Shown here: piece by piece, positions 1 through 8,583 of the stretch
Numbering within the stretch: position 1 is the first letter of the stretch
How the letters are laid out: the number at the start of each line of letters is the position of its first letter
NCBI GenBank assembly: GCA_022567295.1
Contig: JADFHE010000007.1
Coordinates: 22,481-58,262 of the forward strand
Source: Pseudomonadota bacterium
GTDB taxonomy: Bacteria; Pseudomonadota; Gammaproteobacteria; Steroidobacterales; Woeseiaceae
Length of the DNA: 35,782 nucleotides
Reading direction: 5' to 3'
The notes under the pieces: model-generated
What the model was told of the DNA's origin: nothing
Seen by the model: the letters and a program-made list of their open reading frames with translations, nothing else
Databases searched by the model: none
Position numbers and translations under genes: made by a program

Positions 1-952
<952 letters not shown>

Positions 953-1115
953 ATAACACCAAAGAATTTTGGCATTGGTGTTGTATGCGACATGTAATGC
1001 GACACAAGGACGTCAGAATCCAAATTGTTTTTTATTCTGGGTGTTTTATACGGAATGCATATTAACTAGCGCCGATGGCGGCTAGTTCAATATGTAATTA
1101 GAACACCTAACCGTA
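953..1115 (+). other. 23S-5S intergenic spacer with two hairpins
   Basis: The spacer contains no tRNA. Two stem-loops are visible. One has arms AACACCAA (955-962) and TTGGTGTT (975-982), just after the 23S 3' end. The other has arms AACTAGC (1064-1070) and GCTAGTT (1081-1087) with an inner GCC/GGC, just before 5S. By position they are probably rRNA processing signals; that role is inferred. Confidence 0.6.
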
Positions 1116-1233
1116 TTTCTGGCGGCCATAGCGAGTGGGTACCACCCGATCCCTTTTCGAACTCGGAAGTGAAAACGCTCAGCGCCGATGGTAGTGTGGG
1201 GTCTCCCCATGTGAGAGTAGGACACCGCCAGGA
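1116..1233 (+). rRNA. rrf: 5S ribosomal RNA
   Basis: This matches the 5S consensus throughout: TCTGGCGGCCATAGCG at the 5' end, the CGAACTCGGAAGTGAAA loop, GCGCCGATGGTAGTGTGGGG in the middle, and a 3' end ending CCGCCAGGA that pairs with the 5' TCTGGCGG. At about 118 nt the length is normal. The exact ends are estimated from the helix I pairing. Confidence 0.95.
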
Positions 1234-1243
1234 TTTATTAATG

Positions 1244-1277
1244 AAAAGCCGCTGCCGCAAGGACGCGGCTTTTTTTA
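1244..1277 (+). terminator. rrn operon Rho-independent terminator
   Basis: A GC-rich hairpin with arms AAAAGCCGC and GCGGCTTTT encloses TGCCGCAAGGAC and runs into a tract of seven or more T. It lies 10 bases after the 5S 3' end. The hairpin core recurs at 4503-4532, and a left-truncated copy occurs at 1433-1446. Confidence 0.9.
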
Positions 1278-1409
1278 TGGAGGGAGACCCCACGATTGTT
1301 TTGTGTGTGTGTGGGCCCTCGCTTCGCTTAGGGTCCGGCCGCTCGGTTGCAGCCTCGCGGCGTTCGCGCGGTCGAAAGCGTTGCTTTCTCTAGTTCCGCG
1401 CTTACCCTC

Positions 1410-1447
1410 CTGTGAGAGTAGGACACCGCCAGGACGCGGCTTTTTTG
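1410..1447 (+). pseudogene. Broken second copy of 5S 3' end plus terminator
   Basis: Bases 1411-1434 repeat the 5S tail (TGTGAGAGTAGGACACCGCC followed by AGGA) and continue directly into CGCGGCTTTTTTGTG, the right half of the rrn terminator. Compared with the intact copy, the 30 bases between the two AGGA tetramers (1230-1233 and 1260-1263) are missing. This is what slippage or recombination between AGGA direct repeats would produce. No 5' part of a second 5S is present, so it is a remnant and not a gene. Confidence 0.85.
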
Positions 1448-1490
1448 TGCCCCCAAGCCCTGTCAAAATCAGCCATATGTTGGGAAATAG

Positions 1491-1519
1491 TTGACAGTAG
1501 TTGTCCCGAGGAGAATGAT
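1491..1519 (+). promoter_or_regulatory. Candidate sigma-70 promoter for the DUF3015-like gene
   Basis: TTGACA at 1491-1496 is followed after 17 bases by AATGAT (four of six matches to TATAAT). The start codon lies 41 bases downstream of the -10 element. Confidence 0.45.
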
Positions 1520-1528
1520 GTAAACGCA

Positions 1529-1542
1529 GTACGATATCGTAC
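1529..1542. promoter_or_regulatory. Perfect 14-bp palindrome in a 5' leader
   Basis: GTACGATATCGTAC is a perfect inverted repeat just downstream of the candidate promoter and 18 bases upstream of the ATG at 1561. It could be a regulator's operator. No matching regulator gene is adjacent. Confidence 0.45.
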
Positions 1543-1560
1543 AATTAGGGAGAGAACGGG

Positions 1561-2082
1561 ATGAGAATGGGAAAATCATTAATTAGTCTTGTCGCCGCCG
1601 GAGCTGTTGTTCTTGTGTCTTCAAGCGCGATCGCGGATGACGAAAAAGCCGCCGGCAGCGGCCCGAGTCCTTTCGTTGATTGCGGCATCGGTGCGGCGCT
1701 GTTCCCCAATACTAGCTGGGCAGCAGTGACATCCAACGTCATTTGGGACATCGGAACGACGGCAGTGATTTCTGCAACTTCGAGTCCAGAGACCTGTCAG
1801 GGTGCTCCGGCTCAGGCAGCATATTTCATCAATGACACCTACGATAATGTCCTCGAAGACACCGCCAGAGGCGACGGCGAGTACCTGGTAGCCCTGTTGG
1901 AAATCTATGGCTGCTCAAGTGAAGTTCAAGGTGATGTCGTCACGGCTATACGCGCAGATATTGGCGCGAACGTCGAGGCTGATGGTTACGCAACAATGTC
2001 AACGGTCGAAAAGGCTGAGTTGTACTTCAACGTGATTAATTCAGAGATTCAGAGCGAGTTTGCAGCTAGCTGCACCGCGTAA
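1561..2082 (+). CDS. Secreted DUF3015-like protein
   Basis: The product is 173 aa and starts with a signal peptide: basic MRMGKS, a hydrophobic run over residues 7-22, and a likely cleavage after SSAIA. The mature part begins with a short CGIGAALFPNT segment and has paired cysteines (e.g. in SPETCQG, GCSSE and ASCTA), the pattern I associate with DUF3015 periplasmic proteins of unknown function. GGGAGAGAACGGG before the ATG is a good ribosome-binding site. It ends 61 bases before the preferred start of the DUF4105-like gene; a hairpin in the gap may limit read-through. Family assignment is from memory of motifs; no molecular function is claimed. Confidence 0.75.
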   Translation: MRMGKSLISLVAAGAVVLVSSSAIADDEKAAGSGPSPFVDCGIGAALFPNTSWAAVTSNVIWDIGTTAVISATSSPETCQGAPAQAAYFINDTYDNVLEDTARGDGEYLVALLEIYGCSSEVQGDVVTAIRADIGANVEADGYATMSTVEKAELYFNVINSEIQSEFAASCTA

Positions 2083-2103
2083 CTGTTACGGGTACCGGAA
2101 TAT

Positions 2104-2131
2104 GGGCACGGCCGCGTTGCGGTCGGTGCCC
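2104..2131 (+). terminator. Hairpin between DUF3015-like and DUF4105-like genes
   Basis: GGGCACGGCCGC pairs with GCGGTC-G-GTGCCC around a three-base loop, with one bulged G, and is followed by a weak T-rich stretch (ATGTTTTGT). It could be an attenuator or intrinsic terminator, or could mask the start of the downstream gene, whose candidate ATGs are at 2132 and 2144. Confidence 0.45.
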
Positions 2132-2143
2132 ATGTTTTGTCTG

Positions 2144-4012
2144 ATGAATCCTGTTTTATTTTGCCGTGCGACCGCCCTCGTTCTGGCGCTGCTGCTTGCC
2201 GGACCGAGCCTCGCAGACAACCGGGAATTATCCGCTAACGAAACCTGGTTGAAGCTGGTTAACTACGAGCCAGGTGGAAATGCTCCTAGCGGTTTCTTGA
2301 GTGCCGCCCAGATCGGCGACTTCTTTCTTGCCGACGATGGCCAAAGCAACCCTGACAGCGAACTGCGTGCGACGTTGGCTGCATTGCGAGCGCCGCTGGT
2401 AGGCGACCCGAACGAGCATGCGCAGTGCCGTTATCCTGCGCGCTATATCTGGCTCAAGAAGCAATTCGCACTCGACGGCGTAGAGGGTATTTCCTGCCCG
2501 GAATTCGACGCGTGGATTTACGGCCAAGAAACCGCGTCTCTTAGCATCGTATTTGTGACGGGCTACCTCGGCAATCCAGCCTCGTATTACGGGCACACGT
2601 TACTGAAATTCAATTCGTCGAAAGGTGAACAGACGTCCGACTTGTTGGACGTAACCGTCAACTACGGTGCGATCATTCCACCGGGAACCGGGCCGCTAAA
2701 CTACATCTACAACGGCGCGACGGGAGGATTTTCGGCGGGATTCAGTCACGTCGAATACTATTTTCACGACTACAATTACGGCGAACTGGAGCTGCGCGAT
2801 CTCTGGGAATACGAGCTCAATCTTACGGCTGAAGAAGTGCGTTTTGTTGTCGCACACGCGTGGGAAGTGCTCGGCCATGAGTACGTCTATTATTTCTTTC
2901 GCAGGAATTGTGCGTATCGAATGGCCGAATTGGTCGAAATCGTCGATGGTGTAGACATCATCCCGCCACGTCGTGCCTGGACGATTCCTCAGTCAGTGGT
3001 CACTCGCGGCGCTGAGTCTGTCCATCACGGCAAGCCGCTTTTAGGCAACGTAAAGCGTTACCCGTCCAGACAATCAACATTTTATGAGAAGTTTCGTAGC
3101 TTGAACGGTGTCGAGCGTGATGCGCTTCGAGACATAGCGCGCGGCTCAGGCGAGCAAAATGACGCGACGATTTTGACTTCGCTGCCAGTTACGTCGCGGC
3201 AACGTGTCATTGACGCATTGATCGATTACTACCAATACCTGATGCCCAAGGACGAACCGCAGGATAGTGAGCTCAGCAGGAAATACCGCTCGATGCTGAC
3301 CTATCGCTTCGGACTCCCGCCCGCAGCGCATACTCCGAGCAGTACACTGGCGTTAGGGCCGGCTGACGACCGTGCTCCTGGATACATAAGCCTTGGATTT
3401 GTCGATAACGACTCGTTTGGAAGCGGCGTGTCGATTCGGATTCGCCCGGTCTACTATGACGCGTTGGATTCGTCGGTAAGTCATGTGCCCAATTCCGAAT
3501 TGTCGATGGGTGAAGTGGTACTGGAATCGATCGACGGCAAGTTCCTGGTGCGCCAGGCCAGCTTATTTCGCGTCGAGTCCGTCAATGGTTCAGTATCGGG
3601 CCTCCCCGGTGACAACGGCCGCTCCTGGACGCTTGGAATCGGCCTGATCGAGCAATCGCCCTCCTGCAATAACTGCCTGGTGGCAAGATTTGAAGGTGAT
3701 ATTGGCCGTTCGATGCCGATTGGCGGCAACTCGACCGCTGGCGTCTACATTGGCGGCGCGGTGCAGGACAATCGCAACGATAACGGCAATCTGTTTGTCC
3801 GCGGGAGCGCATATTGGAATGGGGCAATCGGCCAGCGCCTGAGACTACGCGCCCGTTACGAAAGCCGTTATCACCTCGATGGCAGGCTACGGTTCGAGGA
3901 TGTAATGTCTGTGGAGGCCAGAGTCGAACTGTCTCGCGGATGGGATACGCGCTTGCGCGTGCAGAAAAACATTACGACCGAGGTATCGCTCTCACTGGGC
4001 TATTACTGGTAG
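2144..4012 (+). CDS. DUF4105-like envelope protein
   Basis: The product is about 622 aa from the ATG at 2144, chosen because it gives an immediate signal peptide (hydrophobic ALVLALLLAGPSLA, cleavage near LADN). The frame is open from 2060, overlapping the upstream gene, but that start would bury the signal. The middle carries DUF4105 hallmarks: GYLGNPASYYGHTLLKF (near residue 145), then a Y/H-rich FSHVEYYFHDYNYGELELRD and YFFRRNCAYRM. The last 200 residues alternate polar and hydrophobic residues with many glycines and end in SLSLGYYW, suggesting C-terminal outer-membrane beta strands (inference). Pairing with a DUF3015-like gene suggests a shared envelope role. The biochemical activity is not known to me. 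Confidence 0.8.
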   Translation: MNPVLFCRATALVLALLLAGPSLADNRELSANETWLKLVNYEPGGNAPSGFLSAAQIGDFFLADDGQSNPDSELRATLAALRAPLVGDPNEHAQCRYPARYIWLKKQFALDGVEGISCPEFDAWIYGQETASLSIVFVTGYLGNPASYYGHTLLKFNSSKGEQTSDLLDVTVNYGAIIPPGTGPLNYIYNGATGGFSAGFSHVEYYFHDYNYGELELRDLWEYELNLTAEEVRFVVAHAWEVLGHEYVYYFFRRNCAYRMAELVEIVDGVDIIPPRRAWTIPQSVVTRGAESVHHGKPLLGNVKRYPSRQSTFYEKFRSLNGVERDALRDIARGSGEQNDATILTSLPVTSRQRVIDALIDYYQYLMPKDEPQDSELSRKYRSMLTYRFGLPPAAHTPSSTLALGPADDRAPGYISLGFVDNDSFGSGVSIRIRPVYYDALDSSVSHVPNSELSMGEVVLESIDGKFLVRQASLFRVESVNGSVSGLPGDNGRSWTLGIGLIEQSPSCNNCLVARFEGDIGRSMPIGGNSTAGVYIGGAVQDNRNDNGNLFVRGSAYWNGAIGQRLRLRARYESRYHLDGRLRFEDVMSVEARVELSRGWDTRLRVQKNITTEVSLSLGYYW

Positions 4013-4034
4013 CCGTCAATTCCCAGGCGCGAGT

Positions 4035-4505
4035 TACGAACGGCAGCAATTGGCTGATTCAGTTGATGACGTACTACGTGAATTCATCGCGATTTGTCTC
4101 ATTGAACATTTCGTGCCGGCCGCCGGCGTATATTTTGACCGATAATCGACCGTATCCTGTTTGCGCATCATGCATCGCCAGATTGGTAATTCCGCGGTCG
4201 CCGCCGACAGGATCGTCTGCGCCGCCGGTCAAGAGAAGTGGCAGGTCCGCCGGCACCGGCTGCAGCGCTTTATCGGAGCCAATTTTCATCAGTCCGCCCA
4301 TCAGATGCAACCACAAGCCGCAGCTATAGAGGCCTCCGCACAGCGGTTCGGCGACATAGGCATCGAGCTCGTTTTCATCGCGCGATAACCAGTCGAATTC
4401 GGTGCGGGCGGGCTCGAACGCGTTGTTGAAAGCGCCAAAGCCGAGTCTGTTGAGCAGGTCACTCTTGCCGTGAACCCCTATGCGCCAGGCTTCCAGGCGG
4501 GCAAG
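4035..4505 (-). pseudogene. C-terminal half of an alpha/beta-hydrolase (paralogue of 9261-10202)
   Basis: The reading frame matches the intact hydrolase from its residue 153 onward: EAWRIGVHGKSDLLNRLGFG and later LLTGGADDPVGG, GRHEMFNETNRDEF. The segment holding the GHSMG nucleophile is absent. An in-frame TAG (4074-4076) replaces an aspartate codon and a TGA replaces the following tryptophan codon, although alignable sequence continues past both. The 5' break is exact: homology stops at GGGCAAG (4499-4505) and continues as rrn terminator sequence. The copy is therefore truncated, stop-riddled and fused to foreign sequence. The intact gene remains nearby, so loss of function here is probably neutral. 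Confidence 0.9.
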
Positions 4506-4535
4506 CCGCTGCCGCAAGGACGCGGCTTTTTTGTG
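4502..4535 (+). terminator. Displaced copy of the rrn terminator
   Basis: The 30 bases from AAGCCGCTGCC to GCGGCTTTTTT are identical to the terminator after 5S at 1247-1276, but there is no rRNA upstream. Downstream, TGTGGGCC...AGGGTCCG (4543-4568) also resembles the sequence after the first terminator (TGTGGGCC...AGGGTCCG, 1307-1337), so the copied segment extends beyond the hairpin. It sits at the truncation point of the hydrolase pseudogene. Confidence 0.85.
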
Positions 4536-4698
4536 GATGCTCTGTGGGCCGCAAAAAATCAGGGTCCGTGCGAAGGGAAAAGACCAGCGCGTACGGCTGT
4601 GCGCCCATCTAAATGTCAATCTCGACGAAATCGCACGTACACTCGATAACGTTCACACGCTGGCAAAAGCGTGAGCAGGAGTTATTCAACGGCGGTGG

Positions 4699-7056
4699 CT
4701 AGCGCATAATCTGACTGAGCGAGCGATCAAGCGCGTCGATGAATTGATCGACGTGTTCCCGTTGCAAGACGAGTGCCGGACGCAACTTCAGCACGTTTCC
4801 GAACCGACCTTCGCTTCCGACCAGCACCTGGCGTTGGCGCATCAATTCTAGCAATTGCTCCGTTTCGGCGGTTGCCGGTGTTTTCGCCTCACGATCAGTG
4901 ACCAGTTCCAGCCCTACCAGCATGCCATGTCCACGAATGTCGCCAATGAGGGCCTGGGTGTTTGCCAGTTCGCCTAGCTGGTCGCGAAGATAGCCGCCAA
5001 CGACGCGCCCATTCTCGATTAGCTCTTCGCGTTCGATAACGTCGAGAACAGCGTTACCTGCCGCACACGCGACGGTGTTGCCACCAAAAGTACTAAAGAA
5101 ACCGGTGCGATCAATAAAGCGGTTCAGCATGTCGCTCGACGTAACGACGACACCCAGCGGGTGACCATTACCGGCTGGCTTGCCCATCGTCACAATGTCG
5201 GCTTTAACGCCATGATGTTCGTGACCCCACCACTGGCCCATACGCCCGAACCCTGACTGAACCTCATCGCAAATCATCAGGCCCCCAGCCGCGCGCACGC
5301 GTTTTTCGACGCCGCGGAGGTAACCGTCAGGCACATCGGGAACGCCGCTGGAACAAAATGCCGAGTCAATCATGAAGGCTGCCAATGGATGTCCTGAGGC
5401 TTCCAACTCACCAATAGCGCGATCAGCGTCAAGCGCATATTTTTCTGCGATATCGGGCGCGGGATCGTGGTACGGGTCAGGAACAATAAGTCCCTTAAGG
5501 AAATCCGGCAATTTCGTGTCTGGGTGCCCTGGTGAAAACAGGCGAATGGTTTCGGTAATGCCGTGATAACCGTCCTCCATCAACAAGCCACCGCAGTGGC
5601 CGGTTATAAATCGTGCCATTTGCCAGGCGACATCATTCGCTTCACTGCCCGAGTTCACGAAAATGCAGGCGTCAAGGTGTGGAGCGAGTCTTTCAGTCAG
5701 GCGCTCGGCGTATTCGAGCACGCTGCTGTAAAGGTAACGCGTGTTCGTGTTCAATGCCGCCGCCTGCCTGGAGATGGCACTGACTACGTGTGGGTGGCAG
5801 TGTCCAACCTGTGGAACATTATTGTAGAAATCCAGATAGCCGCGCCCATCCGTGCCATACAAATAGGTGCCTTTCGCACGCTCGAAGTGTTGCGGCCTGT
5901 CGTAGAAATGTGTGGTCCGAAGCCCGAGGACCTTATGGCGCGCCTCAATCAGGGCACTTTCTTTTGCCTCGCTGATAGCATCGATTGAGGAGGTTGGACA
6001 CCAGACCGGAAATCGACAGGCTTTGCGCAGCGCCGTCGTCGTCGGTACGCGGCCGATCGACTGCAATTCGTCGAGTACTGCGAGATAGTGGGCAACGTAC
6101 TCGATGCCTTCAGCTTCATCGCATTTCAAATCCGCACGAATGGCGATGATAGCCGCACATATGGCGTGTCGAATGCAGATAAGATCAAAGACAAGGTCTA
6201 TCTCGCCCTCGCTGAGTGGCAAGACTGCGTCGAAACCGTGAACAACATCGCATAGGGCGTCGAGCGAGGCGTCGGGCTTCTCGATCACGCTGTAACCGGC
6301 AACCGCAACCTCCGCGGCGATTGATCCGTAAAGCATGTCGCCAAAATCGATAAGACCGCAGACTTGTGTTGAATCGTCCGCGCTTACCAAGACGTTGCCA
6401 TCATGGGCATCCTGGTGGATGACCTGATGTCGCAAGCGGCTTAACGCTGGAATGACCTCCGCTTCAGCATGCTGCAGTACGCCCTCTATCAGTTTTCGAC
6501 CCGGGCCATCGTCAATGTGATGTATTAGCGATGCAAAGCGTGCGCATTTCGCCACGCCCCACGGATGGTCCTGGTCGGCTGCAGGGTGGAAAAATCCACG
6601 CAGCGCTATATCAGTGTTGGCAATCAACTGGCCGATCCGGCGTCGCGTTGCCGCCGAAGGTGGGTTATCCAGGTCGCCGACCGGGACGCCCGCTACATAC
6701 CGCAACATATGTACTATGTGCTGCTGGCCACCTCGAAACGTAGCGTTCGAATAGTCTTGATCAAGCTTATTGGGAACGATCTGAGGTATGGGCAAGCCGG
6801 GATTTTGCGTCAGGATATGGCTCATAGCCGAAACCTGAAAATCGATCGAACCGGCCAGTTCGCTCACATTCGATATTTTGAATACGAACCTGTTCTCGCC
6901 ACCGACCGCAATGCCGAAATTCTGATCTCGTTCGCTATTCAGGGCATCAAAATCTCCCTCGATTCCGTATTGCGCAAGCACCAACTCCTTCACATCATCG
7001 ACGTCGAGTTTCGGCCGGACACAGTTGAGAAATTGTATCTCGTCTATTGCTGACAT
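4699..7056 (-). CDS. Fused APH-type kinase / class III PLP enzyme (amino-alcohol kinase-phospholyase candidate)
   Basis: A 785-aa fusion. Residues 1-340 form an aminoglycoside-phosphotransferase/hydroxylysine-kinase-like fold with the catalytic loop HQDAHDGN (214-221) and metal-binding IDFGD (236-240). Residues 360-785 form a class III aminotransferase-type PLP domain with NSGSEAND (468-475), DEVQSGFGR (597-605) and Schiff-base lysine K626 in MGKPAGNG. In animals 5-hydroxylysine kinase (APH family) and 5-phosphohydroxylysine phospho-lyase (class III PLP fold) act in sequence; ethanolamine kinase and phosphoethanolamine phospho-lyase form a parallel pair. The fusion suggests one protein doing both steps, with ammonia and phosphate released. 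The substrate is inferred. Its ATG directly abuts the stop of the upstream aminotransferase (TAGATG), implying coupling. A plain aminotransferase activity is the alternative. Confidence 0.88.
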   Translation of the reverse strand: MSAIDEIQFLNCVRPKLDVDDVKELVLAQYGIEGDFDALNSERDQNFGIAVGGENRFVFKISNVSELAGSIDFQVSAMSHILTQNPGLPIPQIVPNKLDQDYSNATFRGGQQHIVHMLRYVAGVPVGDLDNPPSAATRRRIGQLIANTDIALRGFFHPAADQDHPWGVAKCARFASLIHHIDDGPGRKLIEGVLQHAEAEVIPALSRLRHQVIHQDAHDGNVLVSADDSTQVCGLIDFGDMLYGSIAAEVAVAGYSVIEKPDASLDALCDVVHGFDAVLPLSEGEIDLVFDLICIRHAICAAIIAIRADLKCDEAEGIEYVAHYLAVLDELQSIGRVPTTTALRKACRFPVWCPTSSIDAISEAKESALIEARHKVLGLRTTHFYDRPQHFERAKGTYLYGTDGRGYLDFYNNVPQVGHCHPHVVSAISRQAAALNTNTRYLYSSVLEYAERLTERLAPHLDACIFVNSGSEANDVAWQMARFITGHCGGLLMEDGYHGITETIRLFSPGHPDTKLPDFLKGLIVPDPYHDPAPDIAEKYALDADRAIGELEASGHPLAAFMIDSAFCSSGVPDVPDGYLRGVEKRVRAAGGLMICDEVQSGFGRMGQWWGHEHHGVKADIVTMGKPAGNGHPLGVVVTSSDMLNRFIDRTGFFSTFGGNTVACAAGNAVLDVIEREELIENGRVVGGYLRDQLGELANTQALIGDIRGHGMLVGLELVTDREAKTPATAETEQLLELMRQRQVLVGSEGRFGNVLKLRPALVLQREHVDQFIDALDRSLSQIMR

Positions 7057-8463
7057 CTAGCCTTGCCAGAGGCCTTCGCACCGAAGGTCATCCACGGTTA
7101 ACTCAATGGCCTTACGCAATGTTGATACGACGAAGTCGACGTCAGCTCTGCTCATGGTCAGGGGAGGCGACATGATATTGAGATCGACGATCGGTCGAAC
7201 GATCAGTCCCAGCGCTTCGGCGTGATTAGAAATTCGCTTGCTGATATTTACTTCTGGCGGGAAGAACTCCTTGCTTGTCTTGTCCTGAACATTGACCACA
7301 CACATCATGAACTTCTTTCCGCGTACGTCGCCGACAATGGGTAAATCGAGCAATGTGTGAAGTTGTTCTTCGAAATAGGGCCCAACATCGTTGACGTTTT
7401 CGAACAACTTCTCGCGTTCCATGATTTCGATATTCTTGAGTGCCGCGGCACACGAAACCGGATGCCCCGAGTACGTCAATCCGGCGGCAAAAAAGCGATC
7501 TTCATCATTCGACATGGCGTCGTACATCTTTGCCGAAAAGATCGTCGCGCCAAGCGGCAGATAACCGGACGAGAGGCCTTTGGCACAGGTAATCATGTCC
7601 GGTTGAACGTCGTACATGTCTTTAGAAACAAACCAGTGCCCGAGACGACCAAATGCCGTTACCACTTCGTCGGCGACATAAAGAATGTCGTGTTTTTGAC
7701 AAACTTCCCAAGTGCGCCTGTTGTAGTTGCCCGGTGGGACAATGACGCCACCACAACCCATTATTGGCTCGGCATAAAAGGCTGCTAAATTTTCGGCCCC
7801 AACCTTGAGTATCTTTTGCTCCATTTCGTCGATGAGGTAGTCGCAAAAATCCTCGTCCGTCGTAATGTGATCCGGCGCGCGATACATATTTGGGCTAGAC
7901 AGGTGGTGGACCCAGTCGGTGATGTAATCAAATTCCGCAATACGGTCACCTGGTTTGCCGCCGATCGACGCAGCAAGATAGGTGCCACCATGGTAAGAAT
8001 CAATCTGCGACAGAATATGGCGTTTTTTCGGTTTTCCGCGTGCGTTCTGATACATGCGAATGATGCGGTAACCGAGATCGTTCGCTGTTGAGCCTCCGCA
8101 AGTGAATAGCACGTGATTCAGGTCGCCCGGCGCCAGTTCAGCGATCTTTGCTGCAAGATTCGCTGCCGGCACATTGGTCATGTCGACAAACGGATTGGCG
8201 TACGCCATTTCGCGAACCTGCTGCGCAATCACGTCCGCCATTTCATCACGGCCCAGCCCGATGTTCGTACACCACATGCCGCCAACAGCGTCGAAGTATT
8301 CTTTGCCGTTTTCATCTGTGATGTAACAGCCCCGCCCCTTGGTCATGACGAGCGAACCTTCAGTGTCAAAGCTCGCGAAGTGCTGATAAGGGTGCAGTTG
8401 GTGCTTGCGATCCCGCTGCCAGGCCTCGCTTTTGCTCTCGTTGGTTTCTGGTTCTGCGCGCAT
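7057..8463 (-). CDS. Class III PLP-dependent aminotransferase
   Basis: The 468-aa product has the usual length for omega-amino-acid or polyamine aminotransferases (SpuC / taurine-pyruvate type). Motifs: CGGSTAND phosphate cup (122-129), SYHGGTYLA (156-164), AEPIMGCGG (231-239), ADEVVTAFGR with PLP-ring aspartate D265, and K295 in CAKGLSSG. The start is preceded by AAAGAAG. It is the first gene of a two-gene operon with the kinase/PLP fusion, with no gap between them, and is divergent from a TetR-type regulator across about 120 bases. The likely role is amino-group transfer from a substrate or product of the same catabolic route; the substrate cannot be read from sequence. Confidence 0.9.
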   Translation of the reverse strand: MRAEPETNESKSEAWQRDRKHQLHPYQHFASFDTEGSLVMTKGRGCYITDENGKEYFDAVGGMWCTNIGLGRDEMADVIAQQVREMAYANPFVDMTNVPAANLAAKIAELAPGDLNHVLFTCGGSTANDLGYRIIRMYQNARGKPKKRHILSQIDSYHGGTYLAASIGGKPGDRIAEFDYITDWVHHLSSPNMYRAPDHITTDEDFCDYLIDEMEQKILKVGAENLAAFYAEPIMGCGGVIVPPGNYNRRTWEVCQKHDILYVADEVVTAFGRLGHWFVSKDMYDVQPDMITCAKGLSSGYLPLGATIFSAKMYDAMSNDEDRFFAAGLTYSGHPVSCAAALKNIEIMEREKLFENVNDVGPYFEEQLHTLLDLPIVGDVRGKKFMMCVVNVQDKTSKEFFPPEVNISKRISNHAEALGLIVRPIVDLNIMSPPLTMSRADVDFVVSTLRKAIELTVDDLRCEGLWQG

Positions 8464-8536
8464 TTATTGTTCTTCTTTCCGGTTCTTCGTGACGCCGAAT
8501 ATTAGCACTCTCTATCGAGCATTCGTCGTTGGCACG

Positions 8537-8565
8537 TTGACAATATGAAACAAAAGTTGCATAAC
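8537..8565 (+). promoter_or_regulatory. Candidate promoter of the TetR-type regulator
   Basis: TTGACA (8537-8542), 17 bases, then CATAAC (8560-8565, four of six matches). If used, transcription starts after 8565, which excludes the ATG at 8545 and favours ATGs at 8584-8593. It lies in the divergent region shared with the aminotransferase operon, where an autoregulatory site would be expected. Confidence 0.4.
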
Positions 8566-8583
8566 TTGAGCGTCGAAAAGCGG

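Noticed and set aside
1275-1544. Minus-strand 89-codon ORF downstream of 5S
   Set aside because: It runs through the terminator remnants and a GC-rich stretch, with no recognisable protein features.
4480-4674. Plus-strand 64-codon ORF across the displaced terminator
   Set aside because: Its first part translates terminator DNA; the tail (VNLDEIARTLDNVHTLAKA) looks gene-like but is too short to assign.
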